A stretch of DNA of 7,353 nt. It comes from Pseudomonadota bacterium. Lineage in GTDB: Bacteria; Pseudomonadota; Gammaproteobacteria; Steroidobacterales; Woeseiaceae. Positions 6,196-7,353 of the stretch are shown one piece after another. Numbering within the stretch: the stretch's first letter is position 1; the number at the start of each line of letters is the position of its first letter. Under the pieces are notes generated by a model. That model searched no databases and was not told the DNA's origin. It saw only the letters and a list, made by a program, of their open reading frames with translations. The position numbers and the translations under genes are program-made. The stretch is taken from positions 1 through 7,353 of the forward strand of contig JADFGH010000108.1 of NCBI GenBank assembly GCA_022567775.1, in the 5' to 3' direction.

Positions 6196-6677
6196 GGCCC
6201 TGGTTCGATGCACTGGAGGAGCGTGAAAAGATCCTGGTGCTGACGGCCGTGGTGTTTGTCGTGTGCGTAACCTTCTGGTACGGCGTCTGGACGCCGCTCG
6301 ATAGTGGTCAGAAATCTGCCGCCGCCAGGGTCGAGGTCTGGAAGATTTCGCTGGCGGAATTGCGGCCGTTAAAAGGCCAGATTCAGGCATCCGCTAGCGG
6401 CCAGTCGATTCAGGCAGGCCAGGACCAGTCACTTGTCATCATTATCGACAGCACGCTGCGGCAGCGAGGCCTGTATGACGCCCTGCAAAGAAGTCAGCCT
6501 ACGCCGGCCGGCAATGGCATTCGGGTTGAATTCGAAAGCGCGGCATTTGACGACCTGATGCTGTGGCTCGGCGATGTGAACCGCCAATATGGATTGCTGG
6601 TTCAGTCCGGCAGCTTCTCGCTTGCCGCCGGTGAAAACCCCGGCCGTGTCAATTCGACCTTGACCCTGGAACGCTGA
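6192..6677 (+). CDS. gspM: Type II secretion inner-membrane platform protein GspM
   Basis: GspM is a bitopic inner-membrane protein that pairs with GspL and stabilises the assembly platform. The 161-residue product has the family layout: a short cytoplasmic start with the conserved REK (11-13), one membrane span (about 14-32) ending in FWYGVWTPL (28-36), a helical periplasmic stalk, and a small ferredoxin-like domain whose later part contains VEFESAAFDDLMLWLGDV. Length matches the family. The start overlaps the gspL stop by 4 nt and has its own ribosome site. The stop is 5 nt before gspN. Confidence 0.95.
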   Translation: MRPWFDALEEREKILVLTAVVFVVCVTFWYGVWTPLDSGQKSAAARVEVWKISLAELRPLKGQIQASASGQSIQAGQDQSLVIIIDSTLRQRGLYDALQRSQPTPAGNGIRVEFESAAFDDLMLWLGDVNRQYGLLVQSGSFSLAAGENPGRVNSTLTLER

Positions 6678-6682
6678 CCGGC

Positions 6683-7353
6683 ATGAAACGCCTTGTCATC
6701 GCTGGCATCCTGATATTTTTTGGGGTGATGCTCGCAACATTTCCAGCGCGAGTCGCCTACCAGTGGTTTGCCCCGGCAGAAGTCCGGCTAAGTGGCATCA
6801 CCGGTTCGGTCTGGAACGGCAGCGCGGCCGAAGGAATTGCCGGAGGCGCTTACGTACGAAACATCAGCTGGCATTTCAAGCCAATGTCGTTGTTGTCCGG
6901 AAAACTTGCCTTTCAGACCAGCAGCAACCCGGTGTCCGGCTCGATCAATACAGAGCTTGCAGTCAGCCCTGGTGGAAACCTCACGCTGTCCGCTTTATCC
7001 GGCAACGTGCCGCTGGATTCGGTGCATCCGGCATTTCAGCAAAGTGGCATTCGCGGCGATATTGCGCTGCAGTTCGAGACGATCGTTATCAGCGATGGTA
7101 TCCCGGTCGCTGCACAGGGCTCGGTGATCGTCACCGATTTTTTCGTACCGGATCTGTCATCTTCAAGAATAGGAGATTTCCGGGCCGATTTTCAGACGAT
7201 CGATGGCCTGATTGTAGGCACGATCGAGGATATGTCGGGCGTGCTCGATGTGACCGGCACAATAAACCTGTCTCGGGACGGGCTTTATTCGTTTATCGGC
7301 CTGGTCGCGCCGACCCCTGCCACGCCACCATCGATCGTGAATCAGCTGCGCTT
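6683..7353 (+). CDS. gspN: Type II secretion protein GspN, N-terminal part (cut by window edge)
   Basis: An open frame starts at the ATG at 6683 and runs to the end of the window without a stop: 223 codons plus 2 bases, missing only the C-terminus if it has the usual length of about 250 residues. It has a signal-anchor or membrane span (residues 4-20, LVIAGILIFFGVMLATF), then ITGSVWNGSA (39-48), which resembles the GSxWxG motif near the N-terminus of the GspN/T2SSN family, then ISWHFKP and a repetitive beta-rich periplasmic part (SGNVPLDSVHPAF, GDIALQFE). GspN is an accessory inner-membrane or periplasmic T2SS protein found in only some systems, with no settled function. Position after gspM with a 5-nt gap supports the call. 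No good ribosome site is seen, so translation is probably coupled to gspM. Confidence 0.88.
   Translation, partial: MKRLVIAGILIFFGVMLATFPARVAYQWFAPAEVRLSGITGSVWNGSAAEGIAGGAYVRNISWHFKPMSLLSGKLAFQTSSNPVSGSINTELAVSPGGNLTLSALSGNVPLDSVHPAFQQSGIRGDIALQFETIVISDGIPVAAQGSVIVTDFFVPDLSSSRIGDFRADFQTIDGLIVGTIEDMSGVLDVTGTINLSRDGLYSFIGLVAPTPATPPSIVNQLR

Noticed and set aside
5308..6390. A 360-codon open frame on the minus strand
   Set aside because: It lies fully antisense to gspL and the start of gspM, both firmly assigned. Its product is rich in Arg, His and Pro with no recognisable motif, as expected of a shadow frame in GC-rich DNA.

Overview
The window looks like chromosomal DNA of a GC-rich gammaproteobacterium. 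The evidence is the gspG-to-gspN gene order, the FabD/FabG sequences, which resemble the E. coli proteins, and a rhombosortase, a family known mainly from gammaproteobacteria. Genus or species cannot be set from the sequence alone. The DNA is almost fully coding: the longest gap is the 89-nt divergent region at 1830-1918, and no stretch above 300 nt lacks a gene.

Left arm, minus strand (1829 down to 1): a rhombosortase (rrtA), then the fatty-acid synthesis genes fabD (malonyl-CoA:ACP transacylase) and fabG (3-ketoacyl-ACP reductase, cut by the window edge). rrtA and fabD are 39 nt apart. fabD and fabG are 1 nt apart. A candidate fabD promoter overlaps the rrtA stop codon.

Right arm, plus strand (1919 to the end): eight consecutive type II secretion (T2SS) genes, gspG, H, I, J, K, L, M and N, with gspN running off the window. 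They form a tight run of overlapping or nearly abutting genes. They encode the major pseudopilin (G), the minor pseudopilins (H, I, J, K), the inner-membrane platform proteins L and M, and protein N. gspC, D, E and F are not upstream; the run starts at gspG behind its own candidate promoter.

The most interesting point is the back-to-back pairing of a rhombosortase with a T2SS operon. Rhombosortases process GlyGly-CTERM proteins, a class of exported proteins linked to the T2SS, so the two arms may supply one surface or secretion pathway. A second point is that two minor pseudopilins, GspH and GspJ, have Ala instead of the nearly invariant Gly just before the prepilin peptidase cut site. I found no RNA gene, CRISPR array, insertion sequence or wholly new system; this is mostly a recognisable housekeeping and secretion locus with an unusual arrangement.
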